64,000 nt of DNA from Pseudomonas sp. RIT409 (GTDB lineage: Bacteria > Pseudomonadota > Gammaproteobacteria > Pseudomonadales > Pseudomonadaceae): NCBI RefSeq assembly GCF_003052515.2, contig NZ_QARE02000010.1, forward strand, positions 1 to 64,000, given 5' to 3'. Made by a program: the position numbers and the translations under genes. Positions within the stretch are counted from its first letter, which is position 1, and every line of letters starts with the position of its first letter. Of the stretch, positions 26,169 to 35,238 are shown piece after piece. Under the pieces are notes generated by a model. The model was given only the letters and a program-made list of their open reading frames with translations. It was not told the origin of the DNA and ran no database searches.

Positions 26169-27239
26169 ATGTTCCAGCACCTCCTTCCCACTGCCGTGTC
26201 ATCTCCCTCCGCCGCCAATAATCGCGGTGTGTTGTCGGCGGCCGCCAATGGGTTGGATGGGTTCATCGTGCAGCACGGCGGCGATCTGGATCGGGTGTTC
26301 GGGCGTTCTGGCATTGACCCCGAACACCTGCTGCATCCGACCCTCAGCCTGCCGCTGACCAACTACTGCAAAGTCCTGGAAGAGGCAGCGCGGCAGACCG
26401 GGTGCGACAACTTCGGCCTGCGTTACGGCCAGCAGTTCCAGCCCAAGGCGCTGGGGCTGCTCGGCTACATCGGCCTGTGTTCTCCCACCCTGGAAGATGC
26501 CCTGATCAATTTTGCCGAGGCCTTTCCTTTCCACCAGCACAGCACGTTGATCGAACTGGTGGACCAAGGTGAGTGTTACCGCTTTGATTATCAGGTCCGT
26601 CACGGCGCGATCCACGAGCGTCGCCAGGATGCCGAACTGACCATGGGCATGGCGATGAACCTGGTGCGCCATGTGCTGGGACCGCAGTGGGCACCGCGGC
26701 AGGTCGCCTTCGAACATGCCCGACCCCAGGATTGGCACGAGCACCGCGACGCCTTCCACGCGGATGTGCAGTTTGCACAAGGCTGCAATTCGTTGCTCAT
26801 TCCCAAGCGCGACGTTGCCGGTCACGTCATGCCAGGCAGCGACCCGATTTTGCTCATGCTGATCAAGGACGCCATCCGGCAACTGGGCGACAGCGGCTCG
26901 GAAGCCAACATGCTCGACCGCGCCCGTCAGACTATCCTTGCCAACTTGCACCTGGGCGAACCGGCGCTGGAGGCCGTGGCGCACGATCTGGGCTTGTCCG
27001 AATGGACGCTGCAGCGAAAACTGCGGGATTTGGGGCTGAGTTTCAGCCAATTGGTCGACCAGATCCGTCGGGAGACGGCCCTGGCCCACCTCAAGCAGCA
27101 ACACCTCAGCGTGACCCAATTGGCTTCGCTGCTCGGCTACTCCGAAACCAGCGCCTTTTCCCGCGCGTTCAAACGCTGGTTCGGTACCAGCCCCAGACAA
27201 TGGCGCAGCGCAGCGACGACGCCCGCGCAACGGGTGTAA
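26169..27239 (+). CDS. AraC-family regulator, probably of ethanolamine catabolism
   Basis: 356 residues. The N-terminal half is the Arabinose_bd-type ligand domain seen in OruR-like regulators (DNFGLRYGQQFQPKALGLLGYIGLCSPTLEDAL), and the C-terminus has the two AraC HTH motifs (LHLGEPALEAVAHDLGLSEWTLQRKLRDLG and VTQLASLLGYSETSAFSRAFKRWFG). It is divergent from eat-eutBC, the arrangement of the EatR-type activators of this operon in pseudomonads. The ligand is presumably ethanolamine or a product. Confidence 0.88.
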   Translation: MFQHLLPTAVSSPSAANNRGVLSAAANGLDGFIVQHGGDLDRVFGRSGIDPEHLLHPTLSLPLTNYCKVLEEAARQTGCDNFGLRYGQQFQPKALGLLGYIGLCSPTLEDALINFAEAFPFHQHSTLIELVDQGECYRFDYQVRHGAIHERRQDAELTMGMAMNLVRHVLGPQWAPRQVAFEHARPQDWHEHRDAFHADVQFAQGCNSLLIPKRDVAGHVMPGSDPILLMLIKDAIRQLGDSGSEANMLDRARQTILANLHLGEPALEAVAHDLGLSEWTLQRKLRDLGLSFSQLVDQIRRETALAHLKQQHLSVTQLASLLGYSETSAFSRAFKRWFGTSPRQWRSAATTPAQRV

Positions 27240-27258
27240 TCGAAACGGCACGGCGAGC

Positions 27259-27281
27259 GGCGAACCCGGGCGCGGTTCGCC
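27259..27281. terminator. Bidirectional terminator-like hairpin
   Basis: GGCGAACC and GGTTCGCC form an 8-base perfect stem with a 7-base loop between the convergent AraC and dehydratase genes. No long T run follows, so termination strength is uncertain. Confidence 0.55.
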
Positions 27282-27363
27282 TGCCCTGCTCTCCGATTCC
27301 CTGCTGGCTGCGCCACCCCTCGCGCGGTCACCCGTCACACAACCCTGAGGCCAGAATGGCGAA

Positions 27364-28521
27364 TCACGCCCGCGAACCGACCTGCGCGGTTTGAACGGTC
27401 CAGGCGCGGGTCTGTTCGCTCAGCGAAAGGCCAAGCCCTGGGCGAGTCGGTACAAGCATGCGGCCGTCACGGGTTTCAAGCCGTTCGTTGAACAAGGGCT
27501 CCAGCCATTCGAAATGCTCGACCCACGGCTCGGTGGGAAACGCCGCCGCCAAATGAACGTGCAATTCCATGGCGAAATGCGGCGCAAGCATCAATCCCGC
27601 CTGCTCGGCCATGGCGGCCACTTTCAGATATGGGGTGATACCACCGACCCGTGGGGCATCCGGCATGAGGAAATCCGCGCCGCGCAATTTGATGAACTCG
27701 GCATGCTCGGCCACGCTGGTGAGCATTTCCCCGGTGGCGATCGGGGTGTCGAACTGCTGCGCCAGCGCCGCGTGCCCTTCGGCGTCGTAGCAATCCAGCG
27801 GTTCTTCGATCCAGATCAGGTTGAACGCTTCGAATCGACGGCACATGCGTTGCGCGGTGGGGCGGTCCCATTGCTGGTTGGCATCGACCATCAGCGGGAA
27901 ATCATCGCCCAGGTGCTTGCGCACCGTGGCTACCCGATGCAGGTCGATGGCGCAATCCGGCTGGCCGACCTTGAGTTTGATGCCACCGATGCCCTGCTCT
28001 CGCGACATGTCGGTGTTGTGCAACAGCTGCTCGAGAGGCGTATGAAGGAAACCGCCGGAGGTGTTGTAGCAGCGCACCGAATCTCGGTGAGCACCCAGCA
28101 GACGGGCCAGCGACAGATGGGCACGTTTGGCCTTGAGGTCCCACAGTGCAACATCAAATGCGCCAATGGCCTGAGTGGACAAGCCACTGCGCCCCACGGA
28201 CGCCCCGGCCCAACACAGCTTGGTCCACAGTTTCGCGATGTCACTGGGGTTCTCGCCGATCAACGCGGGGGCGATTTCCTTGGCATGGGCGAATTGGCCC
28301 GGCCCTCCGGCCCGCTTCGAGTAGCTGAAACCCAGGCCACGATGGCCGTCGGTGGTTTCGATCTCGGCCACCAGAATCGCGATTTCGGTCATTGGCTTCT
28401 GCCGACCGGTCAGCACCTTGGCATCGCTGATCGGGTTGGCCAATGGCAGGAACACCGAAGACACCTTGACCCAGGCAATGCGATCGTCGTCCGCGGATCG
28501 GATAACTGCTTGATTAGACAT
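27364..28521 (-). CDS. L-talarate/galactarate dehydratase (enolase superfamily)
   Basis: 385 residues of the mandelate-racemase subgroup. Markers are CYNTSGGFLHTPLEQ, the lysine motif GGIKLKVGQPD (KxK), the metal ligands in MVDANQQWD, IWIEEPLD and ATGEML, and the His dyad in PHFAMELHVHLAAAFP. This set matches the Salmonella talarate/galactarate dehydratase type, which epimerises and dehydrates these C6 aldaric acids to 5-keto-4-deoxyglucarate. AAGGA lies seven bases before the ATG. It follows the MFS transporter by 33 bases on the same strand, and a LacI regulator lies upstream. Confidence 0.9.
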   Translation of the reverse strand: MSNQAVIRSADDDRIAWVKVSSVFLPLANPISDAKVLTGRQKPMTEIAILVAEIETTDGHRGLGFSYSKRAGGPGQFAHAKEIAPALIGENPSDIAKLWTKLCWAGASVGRSGLSTQAIGAFDVALWDLKAKRAHLSLARLLGAHRDSVRCYNTSGGFLHTPLEQLLHNTDMSREQGIGGIKLKVGQPDCAIDLHRVATVRKHLGDDFPLMVDANQQWDRPTAQRMCRRFEAFNLIWIEEPLDCYDAEGHAALAQQFDTPIATGEMLTSVAEHAEFIKLRGADFLMPDAPRVGGITPYLKVAAMAEQAGLMLAPHFAMELHVHLAAAFPTEPWVEHFEWLEPLFNERLETRDGRMLVPTRPGLGLSLSEQTRAWTVQTAQVGSRA

Positions 28522-28554
28522 GTTTTTTTCCTTTTGAAAGAGGTGTTCGTTCGA

Positions 28555-29928
28555 TCAGACGCGCTGGCCCCGCAGCTCGGGATTGGCTGTCCCGGCAGTG
28601 GGGTCCGTCGCCGGCACGTCATCCAGCTCGCCGAGTTCGAGGCGCTTCAGCGGGCCGACGATGACCAGGTAGGCAAAGGCGCCGAGCAGGCCCATGGCAG
28701 CCACGTACATCAGCGCTGAATCGAAGGACCCCACTTGGTTGACCAACAGGCCGATGGCAATCGGGGTGACGATGCTGGCGATGTTGCCGCAGAAATTGAA
28801 CATCGCCCCGCTGATGCCCATCGCCCGCTTCGGCGAGACATCGCCCACGATGCACCAACCGAGATTGCCGATGCCTTTGGCGAAGAACGCCAGCGACATG
28901 ACGCCGATGACCAAAGGGATGGACTGGGTGTAGTTGGCGACGACAATGGTGCTGGACAGTAACAAGCCACAGATGATCGGGGTCTTGCGAGCGGCCGTGA
29001 GGCTGTAGCCTTTCTTCAACATCCAGTCGGACCAGACACCGCCGATCATGCCCCCCAGACAGCCGGCGATCGGCGGAATGGCCGCGACCAAACCCACTTT
29101 GAGCATCGTCATGCCCTTGGCCTCGATCAGGTAGGTAGGAAACCAGGTGAGGAAAAACCAGGTGATGGACGTCAGGCAGAACTGCCCCAGATAAACCCCG
29201 AGCATCATGCGGTTTGCGCCGATGGCTTTCGCGCGTTTCCAACTGAACGGAGTTTTCACATCGCCAATGTTCGGCAGGCCGCCACCGGCTTCGATGTAAT
29301 CGATTTCTGCTTGATTGGCGCGCGTGTCCTTGCGCGGCTCGTGGACCAGCTTGAACCACAGCAAGCCGATCAGAATGCCCGCGCCCCCGGTCCAGAAAAA
29401 CACGTGCTGCCAGCCGAAGCTGTTGAGTAACAGCACCATCAGCGGGGTGAACGCGGCCAGGGCAAAATATTGGGCGGACTGAAAAATCGCTGTCGCCAGG
29501 CCACGCTCATGACGGGGAAACCACATCACCGTAAGGCGGTTGTTGGCGGGAAACGCAGGGGATTCGGCGACCCCCATTAAAAAACGCAGCACGAACAGCG
29601 CGACGAATGCCGAGCTGAACATGTCTACGTAGCCTTGCAGGTAAGTCAGGGCCGACCAGATGATCAAACTCATGCCCAGCACCAGCCGCGAACCGAAACG
29701 GTCGAGCACGATGCCGCCGGGAATCTGCATGCCGGTGTAAGCCCAACCGAAGGCTGAGAAGGCAATGCCCATGGTGATGGCATCGAAACCCAGATCGGTG
29801 CGCATCGCCGGTGCCGCGATCGAGAGCGTCGCGCGGTCGACGTAGTTGAAAACGGTCACGATGAAGATCATCGCGAGTATGAGGTAGCGAACGTTGGTCT
29901 TCGCCTGGACGTGCGGTGTCGGGATCAC
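28555..29928 (-). CDS. MFS sugar-acid transporter (GudP/GarP-like)
   Basis: About 457 residues from GTG 29928, which has AAGGA eight bases upstream; the open frame continues to 30087 but would run over the operators. Twelve membrane helices are visible, with MFS signature DRFGSRLVLG and the anion:cation symporter start NVRYLILAMIFIVTVFNYVDRATLS typical of glucarate/galactarate/galactonate transporters. It probably imports talarate or galactarate for the following dehydratase. Two LacI-type palindromes lie in its promoter gap. Confidence 0.9.
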   Translation of the reverse strand: MIPTPHVQAKTNVRYLILAMIFIVTVFNYVDRATLSIAAPAMRTDLGFDAITMGIAFSAFGWAYTGMQIPGGIVLDRFGSRLVLGMSLIIWSALTYLQGYVDMFSSAFVALFVLRFLMGVAESPAFPANNRLTVMWFPRHERGLATAIFQSAQYFALAAFTPLMVLLLNSFGWQHVFFWTGGAGILIGLLWFKLVHEPRKDTRANQAEIDYIEAGGGLPNIGDVKTPFSWKRAKAIGANRMMLGVYLGQFCLTSITWFFLTWFPTYLIEAKGMTMLKVGLVAAIPPIAGCLGGMIGGVWSDWMLKKGYSLTAARKTPIICGLLLSSTIVVANYTQSIPLVIGVMSLAFFAKGIGNLGWCIVGDVSPKRAMGISGAMFNFCGNIASIVTPIAIGLLVNQVGSFDSALMYVAAMGLLGAFAYLVIVGPLKRLELGELDDVPATDPTAGTANPELRGQRV

Positions 29929-29999
29929 TGTTATTTTCCTTATTGTGATGAAGCGTGGGCCTGTGCAGCGGTTCCGCCCGAGACCGCGCGGCCAATAAA

Positions 30000-30015
30000 A
30001 TGATTGCGCAATCAT
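30000..30015. promoter_or_regulatory. LacI-type operator 1 of the talarate/galactarate operon
   Basis: ATGATTGCGCAATCAT is a perfect 16-base palindrome with the central CG typical of LacI/GalR operators. It lies about 72 bases before the GTG of the MFS gene and 76 bases (centre to centre) from an identical core at 30077-30090. Confidence 0.8.
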
Positions 30016-30076
30016 GTGGGCGTAACAAAAAAGGCACTGCCCAGCCGCGACAGTCGCCTCGGAGGAAATACTACAC

Positions 30077-30090
30077 TGATTGCGCAATCA
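30077..30090. promoter_or_regulatory. LacI-type operator 2 of the talarate/galactarate operon
   Basis: TGATTGCGCAATCA repeats the core of the site at 30000-30015 exactly. It lies just past the stop of the lacI-type gene. The 76-base spacing is close to seven helical turns, compatible with looping. Confidence 0.8.
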
Positions 30091-30137
30091 TTCAACCCGT
30101 CGCGCGCCGGTTTATCCCTCTGACCGGGAGAGTGAGA

Positions 30138-31190
30138 TCAGGTACTGGCGCGATCGATCAGGGTGAAACCGGTGTCGACGCGAACCGGACGGGCGCTGTC
30201 GCCAGGTGCGTTGAACCGATCCAGCAGGGCTTGCGCTACCTGCAGACCGATCCGGTTGCCATCAACCTTCACCGTCGACAACGCCGGATGGACCTGCGCC
30301 GCGCTGCTCAGATCGCCGAAGCCCATCACTGCCAGGTCCTCGGGCACCCGCAAGCCACGGCTTGCCGCTTCCGCCAGCACCCCCTGCGCGACCGTGTCGG
30401 AGCTGCACACCACCACGTCGGTGGCAACACCCCGGTCGAGCAACCCGGCCAAACCTTCGCGCCCCACCTGCAACGTCGCGGGCGGCGCCAGGACTTGCAT
30501 CGGCACCGTGTCGATGCCGTGTTGCTTCAACTCGGCGATCAGGCTGTTGCAGCGACGCAGGCCCCGCGGGTCGCCAATGGACACGATGGAAAAACGCTTG
30601 TAGCCCTTGCTCAGCAAGTGCCGCGCCGTGGCCTCCCCGACTTTTTCGTGAGAGAAGCCCACCAGCATGTCGATGGGATCCTCGCTCAAGTCCCACGCCT
30701 CGACCACCGGAATCCCGGCCTGAGCCAAACGCGTGCGGCTCGACTCCGTGTGCAACGTACCGGTCAGCACAATGCCGTCAGGTCGACGTCCCAGCACAGC
30801 TTCCAAAAGCTTTTCTTCCTGTTCGGCGTCATAACCGGTCAGCCCCAGCAGGGTCTGGTAGCCGGCTTGAGTCAACCGGTCCATGAGCGCCTGCACCGTG
30901 TCGGCGAAAATGGAGTTGGCAATGGTGGGCAGGAAGATCGCGACCAGGCGGCTCTTGTTGCTCGCCAGGCTCCCGGCCAGCATGTTGGGCACATACCCGG
31001 TCTTGCGCACCGCCGTCATGACTTTTTCTCGGGTCTGCTCACTGACCAGATCCGGACGACTCAGCGCCCTGGACACGGTCATGGGCGACACACCCGCCAC
31101 TCGGGCGACATCGATCAGCGTCAGACTGGCCGACTTTTTCGGCTCGGGCGGCGACGCAGGGTCGGCCGACCTGCCTGTTTTCTTTGGCAT
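30138..31190 (-). CDS. LacI-family repressor of the talarate/galactarate operon
   Basis: 350 residues from ATG 31190 (GGAAC five bases upstream; a start at 31211 is also open). The N-terminal HTH reads TLIDVARVAGVSPMTVSRALSRPDLVSEQTREKV, followed by the periplasmic-binding-protein-like core (VAIFLPTIANSIFADTVQALMDRL, VVEAWDL, AVMGFGDLSSAAQVHPALSTVKVDG). It resembles GntR-type gluconate repressors. It lies directly upstream of the MFS gene on the same strand, and two identical palindromes in between are its likely operators. A sugar acid is the likely inducer. Confidence 0.92.
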   Translation of the reverse strand: MPKKTGRSADPASPPEPKKSASLTLIDVARVAGVSPMTVSRALSRPDLVSEQTREKVMTAVRKTGYVPNMLAGSLASNKSRLVAIFLPTIANSIFADTVQALMDRLTQAGYQTLLGLTGYDAEQEEKLLEAVLGRRPDGIVLTGTLHTESSRTRLAQAGIPVVEAWDLSEDPIDMLVGFSHEKVGEATARHLLSKGYKRFSIVSIGDPRGLRRCNSLIAELKQHGIDTVPMQVLAPPATLQVGREGLAGLLDRGVATDVVVCSSDTVAQGVLAEAASRGLRVPEDLAVMGFGDLSSAAQVHPALSTVKVDGNRIGLQVAQALLDRFNAPGDSARPVRVDTGFTLIDRAST

Positions 31191-31369
31191 GAAAGGTTCC
31201 GGATTCAACACTGGGATCAGGCACCTCGCAGAGGCGCGAGGTGTCAGGAGGGGAATTTAACAGAGCTGACCCGGGCAAGCACGGCGCCAAGGCTTCAAGG
31301 CCGCCCGAATGAGGGAGTGCAACGAGTGGCGCAGCGCCACACGGGATCGGGCTCCTGAGCTCACAGCGC

Positions 31370-31573
31370 CTACCCCAATGTCGCCGAGCCGATATCCAGC
31401 TTGTCCGCATCGGCGAACTCATCGAGCCCCAGATCAGCCAGGTCCAGTTCGCCTGGATCTGTCTCTTCGTCGGCGTCCGAATCATTGAGGGGCGACTGGT
31501 CGCCGCCGAAGTGTTGATCGACCTCACTCATCAAATAACGGGACGCGGTGCTCGGGTAAGGCTGTGCATGCAT
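31370..31573 (-). CDS. Small acidic protein of unknown function
   Basis: 67 residues beginning MHAQPYPSTASRYLMSEVDQ; the C-terminal two thirds is extremely acidic (DSDADEETDPGELDLADLG and on). GGAG lies nine bases before the ATG, supporting translation. There is no signal peptide or membrane helix, so it is a soluble, probably partly disordered cytoplasmic protein. It lies between the LacI gene and a LysR gene, all on the minus strand. I do not recognise a family. Confidence 0.55.
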   Translation of the reverse strand: MHAQPYPSTASRYLMSEVDQHFGGDQSPLNDSDADEETDPGELDLADLGLDEFADADKLDIGSATLG

Positions 31574-31630
31574 AGTCGGTGTCTCCAGACGGTTCAGAAC
31601 GGTTCAAGGCTACCCCAGAATCCGGTGCCA

Positions 31631-32533
31631 TCACACCCAGTTGAAAAACGCGCTGCCGTTCTCACGCAGCATCTGCACCATGGCGTGGGCGGCGGGTGAA
31701 AGGTAACCCTCTCGGCGAAGGATGACGCAGATGGTCCGGGTCATGGTGGTGCTGTCGAGCGGCACTTCCCGCAGGTATTGCATGTTCTTGCCATACTCCA
31801 GAGTTTCCCGGGCGATGAAACTCAGTAGGCTGGTCTGCGCGATGAGACGAGGCAGCAGCGAAATGGAATTGGCTTCGATCTGCACCACAGGCAGGGGAAG
31901 GTTATGACGGGCGAAGGCCTCGTCAACCAGAATGCGCGAAGAAACCCCGGGGGGTGGCAATACCCAGCGGTACTTGCACAGGTCGCTCATCTCGAATGGC
32001 GCCTTGAAGATGGGATGATTGCGACTGGCGATCACCACGGCCTCGTCGGTCAGGATCGGGTACGCGGCGAATTCGTCCTCTACGCTGCGCTGGGCGCAAA
32101 TGATCATGTCCAGATGCCCGGAGCGCAGCTGTTCCCGGAGCATGTCGTCCTGGCCGATCACCAGTTTCAGGGTGATGTCCGGCGAGCGCTTGAGCAGCGC
32201 ATCGGTCAGTTCGGGCAGCAGGTACTCGGCCATGGTCGAGGCACAGCCCAGGCGAATCTCCCCGACCGCGCCGCTGGCGAAATCCCTCACCTCTCGCTGG
32301 GTCTGGGCGATGCTTTGTTGCAATACCTTGCCCCGCGCCTGCAGCAACTCGCCCACGGGGGTCAGTTTGATCCGCCGCCCGTCACGCTGGAACAGCTTGG
32401 TGCCGAACGACTCTTCAAGGCGCTGAATGCTTTTGGTCAGCGCAGGCTGGCTGCGATTGAGTTTTTCCGCGGCCCGGCCCAGATGCCCCAGTTCAGCGAT
32501 GGTTTCAAAATAGGTCAGGTCACGCAGGTCCAT
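31631..32533 (-). CDS. LysR-family transcriptional regulator
   Basis: 300 residues with an N-terminal HTH (MDLRDLTYFETIAELGHLGRAAEKLNRSQPALTKSIQRLEESFG) and a substrate-binding domain (IRLGCASTMAEYLLPELTDALL, SGHLDMIICAQRSVEDE). It is divergent from the AbrB-type transporter gene and likely regulates it. An inverted repeat in the gap (32549-32561) is a candidate site. The effector is unknown. Confidence 0.9.
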   Translation of the reverse strand: MDLRDLTYFETIAELGHLGRAAEKLNRSQPALTKSIQRLEESFGTKLFQRDGRRIKLTPVGELLQARGKVLQQSIAQTQREVRDFASGAVGEIRLGCASTMAEYLLPELTDALLKRSPDITLKLVIGQDDMLREQLRSGHLDMIICAQRSVEDEFAAYPILTDEAVVIASRNHPIFKAPFEMSDLCKYRWVLPPPGVSSRILVDEAFARHNLPLPVVQIEANSISLLPRLIAQTSLLSFIARETLEYGKNMQYLREVPLDSTTMTRTICVILRREGYLSPAAHAMVQMLRENGSAFFNWV

Positions 32534-32548
32534 ATATCAACCAAAGTT

Positions 32549-32561
32549 ATCAATTCATGAT
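32549..32561. promoter_or_regulatory. Candidate LysR site
   Basis: ATCA-N5-TGAT, an interrupted dyad of LysR-site size, lies 16 bases before the LysR start in the divergent promoter gap, within an AT-rich stretch. Confidence 0.3.
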
Positions 32562-32637
32562 TATTAGAAAATAGACTTGATTGATTGCACTGTCGATAAT
32601 TCCGGGCATCGGACACCCCTCCCTCAGGAAGCAGCCC

Positions 32638-33735
32638 ATGCTCTGGAGATCCTCGTTGTCGCGCTCCTCTTCATTTTCCCTCGATGCGCTATCCCCGCAG
32701 GTGCAATGGTGCCTGCTGATCGTCCTCGCCGGCGGCGCTGGCCAACTGTTCAAATTCTTCCAGGTGCCCGCCGCCCTGTTTCTGGGGCCAATGCTGGTGG
32801 CGATCGGTTTTGGCGTGGCGGGCGCGTCGATCCGCCTGAACAAACACGTCTTCCGCCTCGGGCAAGGCGCGGTCGGTGTGCTGGTGGCCCACTCGATGAC
32901 CATGAGCGTGCTGCTCACGGCCATGCAGTCCTGGCATGTGATGGTGTTCGCCACCTTGCTGACGGTCGCGCTAAGTGCAGGGGTGGGCATTGGCTTGGCG
33001 CGCTGGGGCGGCATTCAAAGCAGCACGGCCGCCTGGGGCACTTCGCCGGGGGCGGCGTCGGCGATGGTCGCGATGTCCGAGGACTACGGCGCAGACTCCC
33101 GGGTCGTGGCGACGATGCAGTACGTGCGAGTGGTGTGTGTGGTAATGGTGGGTGCACTGGTCAGCCGCCTGATTGGCGCCGATGCAGGAGGCACGGCGGC
33201 CCACAGTACCGACGCCTGGCTGCACGGCGTCGACTTGCTGAACCTTGGGTTGAGCCTGCTGGTGATCGTGGTCGGCGTTGCGTTGGGCAGCCGCGTTCCA
33301 GCCGGGGCGCTGTTGGTGCCCTTGTTACTGGGTGGGGCCTTGCAGTTGAGCGGCGTTTTCCAGATCGTCATGCCCACCTGGCTGCTGGCGATTGCCTACG
33401 GGGCAATCGGCAGTTACATCGGCTTGCGCTTTGACCGCGCCACCATCCAGTACGTCTGGCGTCGTCTGCCCGCGATGATCTGCAGCGCCATGATCCTGAT
33501 CGTGCTCTGTGCGCTCTCTGCGTGGGTCATCGCCGAGATGATGGGCAAGGATTTTCTCTCGGTGTACCTGGCCACGAGCCCGGGTGGCCTGGATGCGATG
33601 GCGATCATCGCCATCGACACCCATTCGGACGTCGGCTTCGTCCTGGCCATGCAGACCTTGCGGCTGTTCGGAGTGATCGTCACGGGCGCTTACATCGCCC
33701 GCCAGGTGATTCGCGTGTCGCAGCGCCTGGCCTGA
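32638..33735 (+). CDS. AbrB-family membrane transporter
   Basis: 365 residues from ATG 32638 (AGGA eight bases upstream). Ten or so hydrophobic helices in two similar halves, each with a Gly/Pro-rich motif (PAALFLGPMLVAIGFGVAGA in the first; PAGALLVPLLLGGALQLSGV in the second) and the WGTSPGAASAMVAMSEDYGAD and LATSPGGLDAMAIIAID blocks of the AbrB (putative ammonia monooxygenase) family. Despite the family's name it is a transporter-like inner-membrane protein of unknown substrate. It is divergent from a LysR gene. Confidence 0.87.
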   Translation: MLWRSSLSRSSSFSLDALSPQVQWCLLIVLAGGAGQLFKFFQVPAALFLGPMLVAIGFGVAGASIRLNKHVFRLGQGAVGVLVAHSMTMSVLLTAMQSWHVMVFATLLTVALSAGVGIGLARWGGIQSSTAAWGTSPGAASAMVAMSEDYGADSRVVATMQYVRVVCVVMVGALVSRLIGADAGGTAAHSTDAWLHGVDLLNLGLSLLVIVVGVALGSRVPAGALLVPLLLGGALQLSGVFQIVMPTWLLAIAYGAIGSYIGLRFDRATIQYVWRRLPAMICSAMILIVLCALSAWVIAEMMGKDFLSVYLATSPGGLDAMAIIAIDTHSDVGFVLAMQTLRLFGVIVTGAYIARQVIRVSQRLA

Positions 33736-33777
33736 GGGCCAGGGCTTCGGCGACGCTGACCCTTCCTGCGGTCCCGC

Positions 33778-35022
33778 TCAATCCACCCGCGCCAGCGCGG
33801 TCGCCAGACTTTTCGCCAGGGGCAAGACCGGCAGCAGCGTGGCCTGATACGCATGGTAAAGGTCTGGCTTGCCTGGCCAGATGTCAGCGCTCGGCTCATT
33901 CTGCGGGTTCAGTTCATGTCGCCAACTGCCGTCCACACGGTCGATGAACCGGGTGTCGATGAAGTCCCAGAAGGTGCGGTACCAGGTTTCATAGACCGGC
34001 TCGCCGGTGCGCTGCAACAGCGCGGCCGCCGCCGCGGCGGCTTCGGCATGGGTCCAGTGCAGACGATGGCGCACCACTGGGCGATTCTGCCAGTCGAGGG
34101 TGTAGACGATGCCGGGCGCACCGTCCACGTTCCAGCCATAGCGGCAGGCGTTCTCGAACAACCGACGCGCGTCTTCCAGCAGCCATGACGGCGTGTCCAG
34201 CCCGGCCTTCTGTCGGGCGGCCTCGAGATGCAGCACCAGCCGCGCCCATTCGAAAGCATGGCCGGGCGTCGTGCCGTAGGGGCGGAAGCCATCGTCCGGC
34301 TTGTCCACGTTGTATTCCGCAACCGGTTGCCATTGCTGGGTGAAATGCTCGATCACCTGATGATCGTTGCCGGCCGCATGCAGGTGAATCACGCGCTCCA
34401 CGATCCGTAATGCTCGGTCCAGCCAGCGGGCATCCCCGGTGACGTCCGCCAGCGCCAGAAAGGCCTCGGTGCTGTGCATGTTGCTGTTCGCGCCCCGGTA
34501 AGCCTCTTCATCGCGCCAGTCGCGGGCGAAGGACTCGCGCATCGCGCCCTCCTCTTCGCTCCAGAAATGCGTGGTGATGACCTGAATCGCTTGCTCCAGC
34601 AACGCCTGGGCACCGGGCCGCTGGGCGACGACGGCAGAGGACGCGGCCAAAGCGACGAAAGCATGCAGGTAAGCGGCTTTGCCGGTCTCACCCCCCTCGT
34701 TCAAGGGTTTGGCGAACCAGCCGCCGTGCTCGGCATCGCGCAAGGGGCCGGCGAGCGCGGCCACGCCATGGTCCACCCACTCGGCGCACCCTGGAATGCC
34801 ATCGATATGGGCCAGGGCGAAGCTGTGGGTCATGCGCGCGGTGTTCATGGTTTCAGCGATCGCATCGGCAGGCAGCCGACCTTGATCGTCCAGGTTGCCG
34901 AAGCCCTGTGCCGTCTTCGCAGCCTTGGCGAAGCCCAACAACCGGTGGCCCTCCTGCGCCAGCCAGGCCTGGTGCCCGGGGGAGCGCAACCAACTGCTGA
35001 AACCGCGATTCACGTCATCCAT
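33778..35022 (-). CDS. AGE-family sugar isomerase (D-mannose isomerase / YihS-like)
   Basis: 414 residues forming an (alpha/alpha)6 barrel of the N-acylglucosamine 2-epimerase family. Recognisable blocks are NTARMTHSFALAH, HGGWFAKPL, RGANSNMHSTEAFLALAD (substrate-binding His), TTPGHAFEWARL and WPGKPDLYHAYQATLLP, the pattern of mannose isomerases and YihS. It interconverts aldoses and ketoses (for example mannose and fructose) without a metal. A cytoplasmic single gene, convergent with the AbrB-type transporter. The exact sugar is uncertain. Confidence 0.85.
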   Translation of the reverse strand: MDDVNRGFSSWLRSPGHQAWLAQEGHRLLGFAKAAKTAQGFGNLDDQGRLPADAIAETMNTARMTHSFALAHIDGIPGCAEWVDHGVAALAGPLRDAEHGGWFAKPLNEGGETGKAAYLHAFVALAASSAVVAQRPGAQALLEQAIQVITTHFWSEEEGAMRESFARDWRDEEAYRGANSNMHSTEAFLALADVTGDARWLDRALRIVERVIHLHAAGNDHQVIEHFTQQWQPVAEYNVDKPDDGFRPYGTTPGHAFEWARLVLHLEAARQKAGLDTPSWLLEDARRLFENACRYGWNVDGAPGIVYTLDWQNRPVVRHRLHWTHAEAAAAAAALLQRTGEPVYETWYRTFWDFIDTRFIDRVDGSWRHELNPQNEPSADIWPGKPDLYHAYQATLLPVLPLAKSLATALARVD

Positions 35023-35238
35023 TGCTTGTCACCTTTCTGCTCGGCAGGTACGGCCCGCCAGGAATTATTGGTCGGGTCGCATCATGCTAGCCAACGACAG
35101 GTGCAGGCAAGCGGATGAGATGAATCCTTTTAGCAGCACACGTCGAAGGATCGAACGACTGTTCGACAAAACATCGAACCCTGCGCATCAAAACGGTCTA
35201 GACCTGAAAGCCCCTAGCTTCCAAACGGGAGGTCACCC

